64,000 nucleotides of DNA, taken from Umbilicaria muhlenbergii. Lineage: Eukaryota; Ascomycota; Lecanoromycetes; Umbilicariales; Umbilicariaceae. Shown here piece after piece: positions 1 through 10,880 of this stretch (the stretch's first letter is position 1; every line of letters starts with the position of its first letter). Below the pieces are notes generated by a model. It ran no database searches. It saw only the letters and a list, made by a program, of their open reading frames with translations, and was not told the DNA's origin. A program made the position numbers and the translations under genes. Location: NCBI GenBank assembly GCA_000611775.1, contig KK106981.1, forward strand, positions 9,761,183 to 9,825,182, given 5' to 3'.

Positions 1-915
1 ACCACCGACTGTCCAACTACGGCCCTCCCGGCACCATCCTCACTCAAGAAGACTTCCTCGCCCGGATCGAAGCAACCCGTTCCAGCATCGCAACACTCAC
101 AACGCACATTTCGCAAATCGCCACGCTCCACCAGCGCTCTCTCTCCTCGCCCGACTCGGCCTCCTCGGCGGAGCTCGAACACAAAGTCACGCAGACCCAG
201 GTTCTCAACACCCAGATCAAAGACCAGATTAAGAGGCTAGAGCTCGATGCAGCGAAGACGACAGATGCCGGGCTGAAGCGCACGAAAGACACGCAGGTGG
301 GAGGGCTGAAGAGGGGGTTCAAACGGGAACTGGAGAATTACCAGCAGGAGGAATCAGAATACCGGCAACGATACCGAGAGCAAATAGCGAGGCAGTACCG
401 GATCGTAAACCCCGACGCTACTGATTCCGAAGTCAACGAAGCCGCGCATGCGGACTGGGGTAACGAGGGAGTATTCCAAACCGCGGTACGCATCCCCTCG
501 ACAGCTTAATCACCTCCCACCAGTCGAATTGCAGGGATTTGTCGAAGCTAATATTCTCTGTCTACCTACACAGCTCAAATCCAACCGCTCCGGCGCCGCC
601 AACAGCGTCCTCGGCGCCGTGCGCGCCCGCCACAACGAGATCCAGCGCATCGAAGCCACCATCGCCGATCTCGGCCTTCTCTTCCAGCAGTTGGCCGAGC
701 AGGTCGAGGTGCAAGAATATTCGACCGTGCAGATTGAGCAGGGCGCGGCGCATGTGGTGGAGAATGTCGACAAGGGGAATACGCAGTTGGAGGTGGCGAA
801 TAGGCATGCGCGGCGGACGAGGAAGATGAAGTGGTGGTGCTTTTTTATTGTGGTGCTGATTTGTTGTATTCTGGCGCTGGTGTTGGGGTTGTATTTTGGG
901 TTGAAGAAAAATTAG
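1..915 (+). CDS. Plasma-membrane syntaxin (t-SNARE, Sso1/2-like), 5' partial
   Basis: Qa-SNARE that pairs with a SNAP-25-type partner and a v-SNARE to fuse secretory vesicles with the plasma membrane. The gene enters from the left edge, so its start is missing; coding begins in frame at base 3. Exons are <1-485 and 574-915, joined in phase 0 across an 88-bp intron (GTACGC donor, GCTAAT branch-like site, ACAG acceptor). About 274 residues remain. The first part is a charged helical segment fitting the end of the Habc domain. The SNARE helix follows the joint, with heptads around LFQQLAEQV and a Gln in EVQEY fitting the zero layer. A single C-terminal membrane anchor (KWWCFFIVVLICCILALVLG) is followed by a short basic tail, the usual tail-anchored topology. 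Sso1/2 is preferred over endosomal syntaxins because of the long N-terminal helical part, but that assignment is inferred. Confidence 0.93.
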
Positions 916-1514
916 GGAGGGTTGGATCTACTGAGGGGGTTTTGTGAGATGGCTACATCATGTAAACTACCTTACCGTCCTTATATGAGTCGAAATTACT
1001 GTGAATATCTCATAGAATTACTGTAAGAAAGGTTACCCGTGTAGTTTAGTTTGTCAAAATATATACACCTTGTTAAGGATAAACGTATGACTTGTCCATA
1101 CAAGCTACTTGACTTATATGTACATATCTTCAATACGTGTATGTGCATTTGACTGTGATAAATGATCATACGTACGATAATTTTTTAACGTTGAACAGTT
1201 AAGACGTTCTCAAATGCATCTGTATAGAAGTGAGAGCACGTTATATTGACTACCTGTTTAGATAAAAAAACTGTTATTTGATCATTATTTTACCGTCATT
1301 GAGACTTCAAGGTTTTTAGCCAGTTGACAGTTTCCAGGTCAATCAATCAGTGTGAACTTGAGAGTGATTTAAATGTTTTTTCATTTCAAGATATCTACCT
1401 ATATACAAATAGCTATCTAAGCAAGGGTGCAATCATTAATCAACAAGAAATTAATGCCTGTTCTGAGACCACATCAAGGCTTTCAAAATGTCAAGGCTTT
1501 CAAGACATCAAGAG

Positions 1515-1581
1515 CTGAGGAGGAGAGGCAGGCGGAGAGACAGGCAGAGAGGCAGGCAGAGAGGCAGGCAGAGATGCAGGC
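1515..1581. repeat. 12-bp GGCAGGCAGAGA-type tandem array, left part
   Basis: Purine-rich repeats of about 12 bp run straight into the assembly gap. The same unit reappears in the same orientation at about 3175-3275, on the far side of the gap, so the two parts either flank or once belonged to one array. Confidence 0.8.
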
Positions 1582-2487
1582 NNNNNNNNNNNNNNNNNNN
1601 NNNNNNNNNNNNNNNNNNNNNNNNNNNNNNNNNNNNNNNNNNNNNNNNNNNNNNNNNNNNNNNNNNNNNNNNNNNNNNNNNNNNNNNNNNNNNNNNNNNN
1701 NNNNNNNNNNNNNNNNNNNNNNNNNNNNNNNNNNNNNNNNNNNNNNNNNNNNNNNNNNNNNNNNNNNNNNNNNNNNNNNNNNNNNNNNNNNNNNNNNNNN
1801 NNNNNNNNNNNNNNNNNNNNNNNNNNNNNNNNNNNNNNNNNNNNNNNNNNNNNNNNNNNNNNNNNNNNNNNNNNNNNNNNNNNNNNNNNNNNNNNNNNNN
1901 NNNNNNNNNNNNNNNNNNNNNNNNNNNNNNNNNNNNNNNNNNNNNNNNNNNNNNNNNNNNNNNNNNNNNNNNNNNNNNNNNNNNNNNNNNNNNNNNNNNN
2001 NNNNNNNNNNNNNNNNNNNNNNNNNNNNNNNNNNNNNNNNNNNNNNNNNNNNNNNNNNNNNNNNNNNNNNNNNNNNNNNNNNNNNNNNNNNNNNNNNNNN
2101 NNNNNNNNNNNNNNNNNNNNNNNNNNNNNNNNNNNNNNNNNNNNNNNNNNNNNNNNNNNNNNNNNNNNNNNNNNNNNNNNNNNNNNNNNNNNNNNNNNNN
2201 NNNNNNNNNNNNNNNNNNNNNNNNNNNNNNNNNNNNNNNNNNNNNNNNNNNNNNNNNNNNNNNNNNNNNNNNNNNNNNNNNNNNNNNNNNNNNNNNNNNN
2301 NNNNNNNNNNNNNNNNNNNNNNNNNNNNNNNNNNNNNNNNNNNNNNNNNNNNNNNNNNNNNNNNNNNNNNNNNNNNNNNNNNNNNNNNNNNNNNNNNNNN
2401 NNNNNNNNNNNNNNNNNNNNNNNNNNNNNNNNNNNNNNNNNNNNNNNNNNNNNNNNNNNNNNNNNNNNNNNNNNNNNNNNNNNNNNN
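1582..2487. other. Assembly gap (906 N)
   Basis: Unresolved bases lie between the 12-bp array and the 13-bp array. The gap almost certainly reflects failure to assemble tandem repeats, so its length may be an estimate. Confidence 0.98.
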
Positions 2488-3050
2488 GTTTTTCAAGGCC
2501 GTTTTTCAAGGCCGTTTTTCAAGGCCGTTTTTCAAGGCCGTTTTTCAAGGCCGTTTTTCAAGGCCGTTTTTCAAGGCCGTTTTTCAAGGCCGTTTTTCAA
2601 GGCCGTTTTTCAAGGCCGTTTTTCAAGGCCGTTTTTCAAGGCCGTTTTTCAAGGCCGTTTTTCAAGGCCGTTTTTCAAGGCCGTTTTTCAAGGCCGTTTT
2701 TCAAGGCCGTTTTTCAAGGCCGTTTTTCAAGGCCGTTTTTCAAGGCCGTTTTTCAAGGCCGTTTTTCAAGGCCGTTTTTCAAGGCCGTTTTTCAAGGCCG
2801 TTTTTCAAGGCCGTTTTTCAAGGCCGTTTTTCAAGGCCGTTTTTCAAGGCCGTTTTTCAAGGCCGTTTTTCAAGGCCGTTTTTCAAGGCCGTTTTTCAAG
2901 GCCGTTTTTCAAGGCCGTTTTTCAAGGCCGTTTTTCAAGGCCGTTTTTCAGAAGCCGTTTTGGAAGCCGTTTTTCAAGGCCGTTTTTCAAGGCCGTCGTT
3001 GAGGCTGTTTTGGAAGCCGTTTTGGAAGCTGCTTTGAAAGCTGTTTGGAT
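2488..3050. repeat. 13-bp minisatellite, unit GTTTTTCAAGGCC
   Basis: About 35 nearly perfect head-to-tail copies run from 2488 to about 2950, then decay into variants (GTTTTGGAAGCC, GCTTTGAAAGCT) up to about 3050. Because 13 is not a multiple of 3 and the unit makes no stop in any frame of this strand, long apparent reading frames cross it. They encode a 13-residue repeat in every frame and are not treated as genes. The array continues into the gap. Confidence 0.97.
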
Positions 3051-3069
3051 GAGTCATATACGTGAACTT

Positions 3070-3165
3070 GAACTGGGTTACCCAGTGAAAAACCCAACCC
3101 AAACCCAAAAAAACCCAACCCAGTGTGACCCAACCCAAAAAAAACCCAACCCAAACCCAACCCAT
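3070..3165. repeat. AACCCA-rich low-complexity tract
   Basis: Irregular AACCC/AACCCA repeats with A-runs, which read as TTGGGT on the other strand. They resemble degenerate telomere-like sequence, but the unit is not TTAGGG and the spacing is irregular, so they are called low complexity only. Confidence 0.7.
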
Positions 3166-3174
3166 GGTGCAGCG

Positions 3175-3275
3175 TAGGCGGAGAGGCAGGTGAAGAGGCA
3201 GGCAGAGAGGCAGGTGGAGAGGTAGGTGGAGAGGCAGGCGGAGAGGCAGGCAGAGAGGTGGAAGGAGAGGCAGGA
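3175..3275. repeat. 12-bp GGCAGGCGGAGA-type tandem array, right part
   Basis: About eight imperfect copies of a purine-rich 12-bp unit, the same family and orientation as the array at 1515-1581. Confidence 0.8.
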
Positions 3276-3335
3276 GAGTGTGATTTGAAGCCTGCGTTAT
3301 AGTCAGTCAAATTGTCTAGCAGTAGTCTGTGAGTG

Positions 3336-3484
3336 AGAAATCTGATCAGTGTGCTGTTCACAGCTGGCTGATTTCAAAATCATGACTTCTTACACATTCA
3401 GAACCAATGATAGGCTCTGAGCTGCATAAAAATCAACAATCTCTGTATCAGTCATTGTGAACAGCACACTGGTCAGAATTCTAC
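3336..3484. repeat. Imperfect inverted repeat, arms about 35 bp
   Basis: The left arm around CAGTGTGCTGTTCACA (3346-3361) is matched in reverse complement by TGTGAACAGCACACTG (about 3456-3471). Similarity extends outward (AGAA..TCTGA.CAG) and partly inward (CTGAT). The loop is about 75 bp. It could be a relic of a small inverted-repeat element or fold as a hairpin; nothing indicates function. Confidence 0.7.
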
Positions 3485-4448
3485 CAGAGTAGTGAACTTA
3501 TCTCATAGACTTGAAGTTTTCAGCGGCGAAAATTTGAACAAGCTTGGGCCTTGATTATGTGAGATGCCAAGCATGTAAATGTGTGCCTCAAGCTTTACTG
3601 TTGAAGCAAAATTTACTGTTGATCTACTGTAAAATCTTATGACTCATTGAAAATAAGTGACACGTGCAAATACATTTGATGTGTGATAGATATAAACAGT
3701 AAAGCAACAGTCACACTGTTTGTTCATTGTACACATTTCACTCATTGTTGCTAAATTACTGTTATTTGACTGTTAACTTTGACTAATCAATATAATTTTT
3801 CAACGGCCTTATTTTAAAAACGTAAACAGTAATCAGTAGTAGATTTACATGTCAAATGGTAAATTTACAGTCACTCATTTGCTAACCATTTATCTACAGT
3901 AGACTCAGCTAGTATGCTTCCTGTAAGGTAATGTTTACTTTAATAGTCCCAAGCTTTGTCCTACATCATCTGTCCCCTCGTCGCTCCTTTGATTCTGGCA
4001 GGCCGGGCTCCTTTACTACTTAGTCGACCCTCGGAATAGTAGGACCATCAGTCCGTAATGCTTTCCACGCCGCTCGGAGGTAAAACCGCTTCAGTGTTGA
4101 TTCCACCTGCTCCCTCAAAAGTTGTAGAGATCATTAACAAAAGCTTGGCATCCTTATAACTCTGAACCCCTGAAGTAATAATTTGAATCATCAAACTGGG
4201 CTTCGACAACGGATCTGACAGGATGTTGCGGCTGTTAATTCCCAGGAGACAGAGACTGACTCTGGGGAAATCTAAATATTGGCGTTCAAATAGCACTTCC
4301 CACACAGTCCCTGGCTGCATTGCAGTAGTGCACATGAACTAGTCATTATAGGTTCACAGCCGTAATGAGCGCTCCGGATTATTCTCTGATTCTCTGATAG
4401 TTACGCTTCCCCTCCGAATCTCCTCAAGCTCAAGCACAGCGTCCAAGC

Positions 4449-5828
4449 ATGACAACCCACAAGCCGGTTGACGCTGCTTTCACCAAACGGCTTCCGAAGA
4501 TCGAAGTCAGTACCTCTACCCTCTTCCAATCTGTTCATGCTATAGAACACTGCATCGTAAATTCGTGATATGAAAGAGCTGCCTGACAACGAGATCTAGC
4601 TGCATGCACATCTCAGCGGAAGCATCAGCCGTCAGTGTCTCCATGAGATATGGGAGCAGAGAAAAGCGGAGGAGCCTGAGTTCGAATTGGAAGATCCACT
4701 CATTGCCATCCCGTCTGAGAAGGTGGATTATGATATCAACACGTATGGTAGCTACTTTTACTATCCCGCTTTCTTGTCCCCAATTTTGATCGCCAAGAAC
4801 TACGTGGCCAAGACTTCGAAGGCCTCAAAAGCAACCCGTCAAACCCTCTCCTCAAGCCCTAAACCCCATCCATCACATGCACTCTAACGCCCAACCCAAC
4901 CCCCCAAAGTTTCTTCCCCCTCTTCACCAAATACATCTACAACCTCTGCACCACCCCCTCGAGCCTAACCCACTCCACCCTCTCCGTCCTCTCAGACTTC
5001 GCCCTCGACAACGTCATCTACGCCGAACTCCGCACCACCCCGCGCGCCCTCCTCTCCGTCACCAAAGACCAATACGTCTCGACCATCCTCGACTGCATGG
5101 CATCACCCGGTCACGAGCCCCTATCTTCCGCGCTGATCCTCTCGATCGACCGCAGCAATACCGCGGCTGAAGCGATGGACGTCGTCGACCTAGCCATCAA
5201 GTACCGAGCCCGCGGCGTCGTCGGCGTCGATCTCTGCGGTAACCCGGCCAAAGGGGACGTCTCGGTCTACCGAGCCGCGTTCGGCAAGGCGAAAGCGCAC
5301 GGGCTGGGTGTCACGTTGCATTTCGCGGAGGTGGCGGCGTCGGGGTCGGACGGGGAGTTGTGGACGTTGCTGGGGTATGAGCCGGATAGGATCGGCCATG
5401 TGATCCATGTTTCTGAGGAGGTTAGAGGGGAGATTATTAGGAGGAGGGTGGGGCTGGAGTTGTGTTTGAGTTGTAATGTGCTTGCGAAGTTGATCGAGGG
5501 CGGGGTTGGGGAGCATCATCTTAGGTGGTGGAGGGGGAAGGGGTGTCCGATTGCGCTGTGTGTAAGTGGTCTTTGGTGGTAGGGTTTGTGTGCAAGTGTG
5601 GTGACTGACGACTTGTTCGAGTAGACTGATGACGTGGGGGTGTTCTGCAGTCCGCTTTCTAATGAGTACCTGCTTGCTGCAAAGCATTTTGACTTGAATC
5701 GTGAGGATCTTGTTGAGCTTTGCAGCGACTCTGCCGGGATGATATTTAGTAGTGAAGAGCAGCAAAGTAGATTGAGGGGCTTACTAGTAGCATTTGGGAA
5801 GGAAGAGAACTTGGCGTTAGATGCTTGA
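4449..5828 (+). CDS. Adenosine-deaminase-like protein (ADAL/N6-methyl-AMP deaminase type)
   Basis: Metal-dependent hydrolase of the adenosine/AMP deaminase family. ADAL members remove the N6 substituent of modified AMP, giving IMP. Exons 4449-4505, 4600-4742, 4910-5561 and 5625-5828 join to 351 residues, the usual ADAL length. The first intron splits LPKIE from LHAHLSG, so the zinc-binding HxH starts exon 2. Reading without splicing would meet a TAG just before it, but that TAG is the acceptor. Other catalytic positions are visible: HFAE (catalytic Glu), DRIGH (metal His) and TDD (metal Asp), the last right after intron 3. Introns are 94, 167 and 63 bp with good consensus, and exon 2 joins exon 3 in phase 2 to give NTFFPLF. 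The ATG at 4449 is the only one giving the expected short lead before the HxH. ADAL is favoured over classical ADA by length and sequence style. Confidence 0.92.
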
Positions 5829-6291
5829 TATAGGTAACTAGCTGTGTTGTGACTCGGAGCCACGAATGAATATGGCCATCGGACGACATTAGTTTGATAC
5901 TAATTTCTGTTCAAATTATATTAGATCTATCTCACGTTAGACCCAGCGAGTTACATCCACGTATATCCAGAAAGACCTGGAGTGGGATGGTCAGGGTTTG
6001 TGGGCAGAACAAGGAAGGACCTAAGTACTTCAGCGGCTCTTGGCAATGCTATTTGTACATATGATTAAAGCGAAATGTGGGATATTTGTGTTCGTAATGC
6101 TCTGTGAAAACAGACAGAGCGCGAGGATGCCATAGGATCAGTAATGGTAGATGACACAAGACTGCCCTGTTATGCAAACACCTTCATCAGTCTAACAGCA
6201 ACATTCTGCATGGGTATCATCTCGCGTGCTCCAAGCTCCTCCGCAACTCAGTAACTCCAGCCATGATATAAAGTGACGCAATGATCAGACT
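5829..6291. other. Convergent 3' intergenic region
   Basis: 463 bases between the converging stops of the deaminase-like gene and the AhpC/TSA gene. No gene, RNA or repeat was recognised; it probably holds the two 3' UTRs. Confidence 0.6.
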
Positions 6292-7382
6292 TCAAGTAAC
6301 AAGAAGGCTACCGCGAGAACCAGCGGTAGAGCCGTTCGTATCTGCATTGACAATGTCATGGTTTTCAACGGTTCCAAGAGACGCGTGACTGGCCACAACA
6401 CCGTCGCCATTCGTATTCGTATCTTTATCTTCGGTGATCTCCTCCATGACACTACCTTCCTGGCTTCCACCGCCTTTACGTGTCCTGCTGCTACTTCTCG
6501 ACCAGCTTTGCCGTCGGTTTGACAGTGCCCTTCCTACATTTGAGGTCCACGTTTTCCGCATCGGCGGTATCGTGTCATCTAGTCCAAGCACTCTCCGCAA
6601 CTCTGGTATTTCCGCATGATCCCGTGTATTCCTCATGCGGTGAACCCACGTGACCTTGCCGTCTTCGAACAGGAACTCTCCACCAACCTGCCGATAGTCA
6701 CCTCCTTTTGTGGCGCCCCGCCCGCTTTTTAAGCTTTGGACAAAGGAAGCAGCCATCACGGAGAGGAGAGATTTCTGCATGTATTCGGGTCTCTTGGGAC
6801 CGAGGTCTAGGGTTCGGGTCATACCAAGGAGGTCGTAGAGTTTGCGCGTAGGGTCTGCGTAGATGCGAAACGGGCAGGTGGTGGTTTCTCTGTACATCGA
6901 GATAAGATGGGGATGCCCGCAACCTATGACGACGATCTGCGTGGGTGTACGAAGTGTGAGGAGTACTTCTGGAGTGACGGATGACGATAGGGTTCGGAGG
7001 TATTCCTGACAGTTCTGGGAGCCGTCAGTAAGTATTGTCTGCGATACAAGCACGAAAGAGAGGCACTCACGCCACAGAAAAAGTGTCGAACGAAGATCAC
7101 GAGCACTCTCCGCGTTGCTTTTCCACCGGAGTAGATGTTCTTGAAAGGTACTGACTGTCCACCGGCGTCAAGCACGGGGAGGTCTGCAACCTTGTTAAGC
7201 TCTGCAGTGGTTGGGAGCTTGCTGGAGACTTTGACATCTCCCTCAAAGTCACCAGCGGTAGTTTCAACCTTCGGATTTATTGCGTTGATAGCTTGAATGT
7301 CCTTGCCCGTGTCGTCATATTGGCGTGGAACGCCACCTACAGCTGGTACATCGACAGGGACGGTCATCTTCATCGTCACCAT
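6292..7382 (-). CDS. AhpC/TSA-family peroxiredoxin-like protein
   Basis: Thioredoxin-fold protein of the PRXL2/AhpC-TSA group, probably a thiol-dependent redox enzyme. Exons read from 7382 to 7071 and 7014 to 6292, with a 56-bp phase-0 intron. The joint falls inside the active-site-like stretch and gives VRHFFCGNCQEYL, the CxxC pattern of this family. The fold continues through IVVIGCGHP, the PFRIYADP segment and LYDLLGM, and ends near GGEFLFEDGKVTWVHRM. A Ser/Arg/Gly-rich tail of about 90 residues, probably disordered, has no obvious partner in the core family. The start is uncertain: the open frame reaches about 7481 without an ATG, and 7382 is the first in-frame ATG (ATGs at 7373 and 7367 also possible). 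An ATG at 7512 in another frame would need an extra intron. Length from 7382 is 344 residues. Confidence 0.82.
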
Positions 7383-8663
7383 CCGAGGGCACGGAAGAGT
7401 GACTGGGGCGCGTTGACCGGGAGCAGCAAGCAGAGGAACTCGTGGGAAAGAGCCCTGGCAGGTGAGGCTTATCGGAAGCACGAAGCGGAAGAAGATCTGT
7501 GAGGGGAGCCATGGTGATTGTGGCTGATGAAGACCTTATATCACTTGTGGGTGAGGTGAGATGGGGAGCGGGTGGGCAGCGTTGCGCTTTCGATGCCTTG
7601 ACCGCTTCTTGAACGAATCAGGAGGTCGCAATCTCCCAGACAGGGATAGCGGTTATGTTAAGTCTGATCCTCTCGGACGTATGACGAGAAAGCATCCCTA
7701 GCTATGGTTAGAAGAGCGTAGATCGTTCTCCTTTCGACGCATGATCAGAGCCATATCCGTCTTCCAGACGAGCTTAAACAGGCGCTAAGCTGAAACTAGG
7801 AGACTCGCAGCAGGGTCAAAGGGCTGGTTCCATGCCCGCCAGGCAACGCAAAGAGACGAGAACTACCTTACTCCGTACTCGCGCCCCCAAATCCCGATTC
7901 TTTCCTTTAAGCATGACCAACGCGGACACCAACGCCGTAGTTGTGGTGTCGATCTTCTCACTGACGTAGTTTGAACTGTATCTTATTGCAGCCTGTGTGC
8001 CTCCCAGCATGCATGTTGCTGCCGTCAACGTTCTGTTACTGAAACGCCCCAATTTCAGCATCCGTGGGCCTTGATCTCGTCTTTAAGTAATACCTTATTA
8101 CAAAGACTGTCGCACGATTTGATGCACGTCCGCAATTTCTTTTCGCTTAATGTCTGCCGCGCCATGGCTCTGCTTGGGATGGTAAGGATAGCGATGCGAG
8201 CTGGGACATGTGATCTTCCGAAGATAGATGGCGCCCTCACAGAGTTGCACAATGCTTTCGATATATCCATGTTGATATCGTGTCCTTCACATGTACCCAG
8301 TTTTTGATGCTTTGAATGTTCGACGAGGGATTTCCTTCCGCCAGTTTCATGGAAAGGCCTGTGGCCTTGTTTCGGACGCTCCCTTAACAGCTGCTGCAAA
8401 GGAGCCTCTATCCATACGGCCCTTATACGTATGGCGCTTACATTGAGATCTTTCAATGCACTACCGACGAAACCCTTGTTCTTGCAATGATGTTATCACA
8501 TTGCTGTTGGGGTTAAGACCAAGTGACAGATTCGATGACCCTTCATCTAGCCCACCCAGTCTCTGCTAAAGCTACTCCCTCGAAAGCCTCTCCGAGTCCT
8601 CCTTGGCACACGTCAGATTGATATTGTACGAGTCCTTATCCTCCGTCATGGGAGAAAGTCTAG
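7383..8663. other. Gene-free interval
   Basis: Upstream of the AhpC/TSA gene and downstream of the F-box-like gene. Short open frames exist on both strands, but none shows a recognisable domain or convincing start. The part next to 7512 is the likely promoter of the AhpC/TSA gene. Confidence 0.55.
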
Positions 8664-9650
8664 CTAAGCAATCCACACAATCGCCATCTCTTCGAAAAAC
8701 ACGTGCCAGAGGATAGTCAATAGTTCCCAGAAGAACGCGTACCTGCGTCCTTGTTTCCCGAGCTGCTTCTTGAGCTGCTCGATGAGGTATCTTCTGGTCG
8801 CAGGGTCCTCGAGCATGTGCGTATTCAAGAAGTTGGCGAGCCGTATCCCGTCGCCACCAGGTGAGGTTGATATCTCGAATTTAGAAAGACCAGCTGCACT
8901 GACGCTGAGTAGATCCAGTACCCATGCCGCTGTCGGAGCCGTCCTCCAATCAAGCTCATTCATGCCATCCCACCTACATCTTTGCCGTCCCAACATAACT
9001 TCCATTCGCCAGAAAAAATCGTCACGAAGGCGCTGACGGAGACCTTGGCCTGGAATAGGACGCCTCGGGAAGACAAAATAAGTCGGTATGGTGATTTTGA
9101 GAACCTTGAGAGCCGTCATCGAGTCTAGAATTCCACATAAAACGTGGAAAGACATATAGTCTACTGGATGGTCTCTCTCATACTTGATCCCGAGGCCGTG
9201 GATCGAATTGCGGATGGGCACGGGAAGGCTATGGAGGAAGTCAACGGTCTTCGCCACTGAATTGTGGATGAGGTCGATCCTAGCGCCCCTGAAACTTGCC
9301 ATCAGAGTTAGGAAGCGCAACCTCTGGTTGAGTCGAGTAAGGGTAGGTAATTTGGGAGCATGGATGAATCGTTTGCCACCCATCGTCATGACATCCATGT
9401 AGCGGTAGTCAAAATCCAAGCCACAGCCGTTATATGGTATTAAAGAGTTGCTAACAATCATGTCTAGCAACTCCTGTGGAAGGTTGAACAGCAACGAACG
9501 ACTCGTCGGGTGCTTCAGAGGTACGATGGAGGAAGTTGTGTTGGAGCTCCGGGCAGTGGTGGGAGGGTAAGAAGCGACGTCTTCCTTTGGCTGGGGAGCA
9601 CCGGTGGAGATGGCTTCCCTAGAAGAGTCGGTCGTGGAAGATGATCTCAT
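8664..9650 (-). CDS. F-box-like protein of unknown function
   Basis: Single-exon gene of 328 residues from an ATG at 9650. After a Ser/Thr-rich lead of about 50 residues, LLFNLPQELLDMIVS resembles the first half of an F-box, the Skp1-binding helix pair of SCF ubiquitin ligase adaptors; the second half is weak. The rest has no recognised domain. It contains segments (PVDYMSFHVLC, ALKVLKITIP, WVLDLLSVSAAG) that recur in two damaged copies 1-3 kb upstream, which shows a local gene family. This is the only intact member in the window. A role in substrate recognition is inferred from the F-box-like start only. Confidence 0.72.
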   Translation of the reverse strand: MRSSSTTDSSREAISTGAPQPKEDVASYPPTTARSSNTTSSIVPLKHPTSRSLLFNLPQELLDMIVSNSLIPYNGCGLDFDYRYMDVMTMGGKRFIHAPKLPTLTRLNQRLRFLTLMASFRGARIDLIHNSVAKTVDFLHSLPVPIRNSIHGLGIKYERDHPVDYMSFHVLCGILDSMTALKVLKITIPTYFVFPRRPIPGQGLRQRLRDDFFWRMEVMLGRQRCRWDGMNELDWRTAPTAAWVLDLLSVSAAGLSKFEISTSPGGDGIRLANFLNTHMLEDPATRRYLIEQLKKQLGKQGRRYAFFWELLTILWHVFFEEMAIVWIA

Positions 9651-10483
9651 CGTATCTGGTCCAAAGCGGTTCTTGTTCTGACCAGTCGGCCCAACCTAAG
9701 TACTATAGTGTCAGTGTAGCACTCTTTTCTGATCAAGTTGATGGTCAACGAACATCACGTGGATCCTTTCCATTGTCCTTGTCTCCTGATTCTCCTCCGG
9801 CGTTGCCATTGACGCTCATTGCTCCTTTTAGGAGCGTCACACTTTCTGCAATCCAGCTTGGAATAGATAAGCTAAAAATGAATAGTTGTTTGATGCAACA
9901 ACTGCTACGAAGTAAAGGACTGCTAGAGATTGCATTATTGACACTGCGACTGAATGCGTGGAGGGAAATTGAAGGCATGTTGGTCTGAGAAGTCTCCCAT
10001 GTGGTGTATAACGAAATAAATAGCATTATTATAGGGTTACAGTATTATAGGGTATGGTGTTGGCACCAACTGATCAGGCGAGTTACCAACGCCAAGCTGT
10101 ATCCGGCCCACTAAGTAATGACGCTTGTGGGATAAACCACACATTTACCGCAAAATAAAGGGATACACAGAATGGTACGAGAAGTACTTGCAGTGAGTCC
10201 GCTGGTCAGACTGCCTCTAGGAGTTCTCAAAGGCAATCTATCGCAGGTACGCGGCTGGTATAGCTCTGCTTAAGTCAGATAACACACATAACCAAGGGTT
10301 TTATAGCGGCTATGCACGATCTTTGTGTTTTCATCTTTAGTCAGGTAATTGTACAATAATCCATTGAAGCGCCAGCGATAGCTCTGGCGGCAGAGTACAG
10401 ACTGTGGGATTATAAAATCTGCAAGAGGATAATGCGCGTAGTTCTTACGTCAGACAACGCATTAACGACAACACTTGCAGCCT
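9651..10483. other. Intergenic, upstream of the F-box-like gene
   Basis: No gene supported. The interval is moderately AT-rich with short repeated strings (TATTATAGGG occurs twice at about 10026-10055). It may contain further unrecognisable remains of the F-box-like family. Confidence 0.5.
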
Positions 10484-10880
10484 TCAACAGCCGTCGTAGA
10501 AGAGCTCTCGAGGGCCATGCGGTGAGGCAAGTTCTCCCCAACTTGCCTCCTTGTCCACTTGTGCACTCCGCGCTGCACGTTCTGCGGAACCCCTTGCCAT
10601 TGCGTCCTCCAGCCATATCTTCATACGCCTCCCATCCGGGGTGTAGGGTGCGGGACGCCCGGCAGTGACTCCCAGTATGTCTCGAACCCAAAGCTCTCCT
10701 AGAGTTCTTCCACCCCTAGTCTCGCAGAAGCACACCTCTTGTGCTCCACCCGGTCGATCCATGCATTCGCGTGCCAGCAAATGCCGTGCCAATAGTCCCG
10801 GAAACGGACCCACGCGAGCATGCAGACCGGGCTCCACAGACATTGTCAAGTGACGGCTCTCCAGGCGTTGAAATACGTGA
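10484..10880 (-). pseudogene. Decayed paralogue A of the F-box-like gene
   Basis: The minus strand carries degraded similarity to the gene at 8664-9650 and stronger similarity to copy B at about 11.6-12.1 kb. Matching pieces include HLTMSVEP (copy B has HLTIPGD), GPFPGLL (EPLPGLY) and LWVRDILGVTAGR (SWVHDLLGV). At DNA level both copies share CACTTGACMAT, CCCGGACTAT/CCGGGACTAT and GGTGGAAGAACTC/GCTGGAAGAACTC in the same order and spacing. No single frame covers the similarity, so frameshifts have accumulated. The outer limits are approximate. Confidence 0.65.

Larger units (their letters stand above)
916..4448. other. AT-rich gene-free block with repeats and a gap
   Basis: No gene could be supported between the syntaxin and the adenosine-deaminase-like gene. 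The flanks (about 950-1480 and 3360-3960) are visibly AT-rich and full of short motifs such as TACTGTAA, and ACTGTTATTTGA occurs near both 1270 and 3760. The middle holds simple-sequence arrays listed separately. Base composition unlike the neighbouring genes fits an old, mutated repeat or transposon relic, possibly altered by repeat-induced point mutation, but no transposase or reverse transcriptase remnant was recognised. Confidence 0.6.

Noticed and set aside
1427-3037. Very long open frames through the gap and the 13-bp array
   Set aside because: They are open only because N is untranslatable and the 13-bp unit makes no stop in any + frame. Composition is pure repeat.
3070-3165. Telomere-like AACCC repeats
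   Set aside because: Irregular spacing and unit, no TTAGGG match, and located between genes; called low complexity.
4590-4605. Apparent nonsense codon just before the zinc-binding HxH of the adenosine-deaminase-like gene
   Set aside because: The TAG is the 3' splice acceptor of a 94-bp intron. Splicing gives LPKIE joined to LHAHLSG, so the gene is intact.
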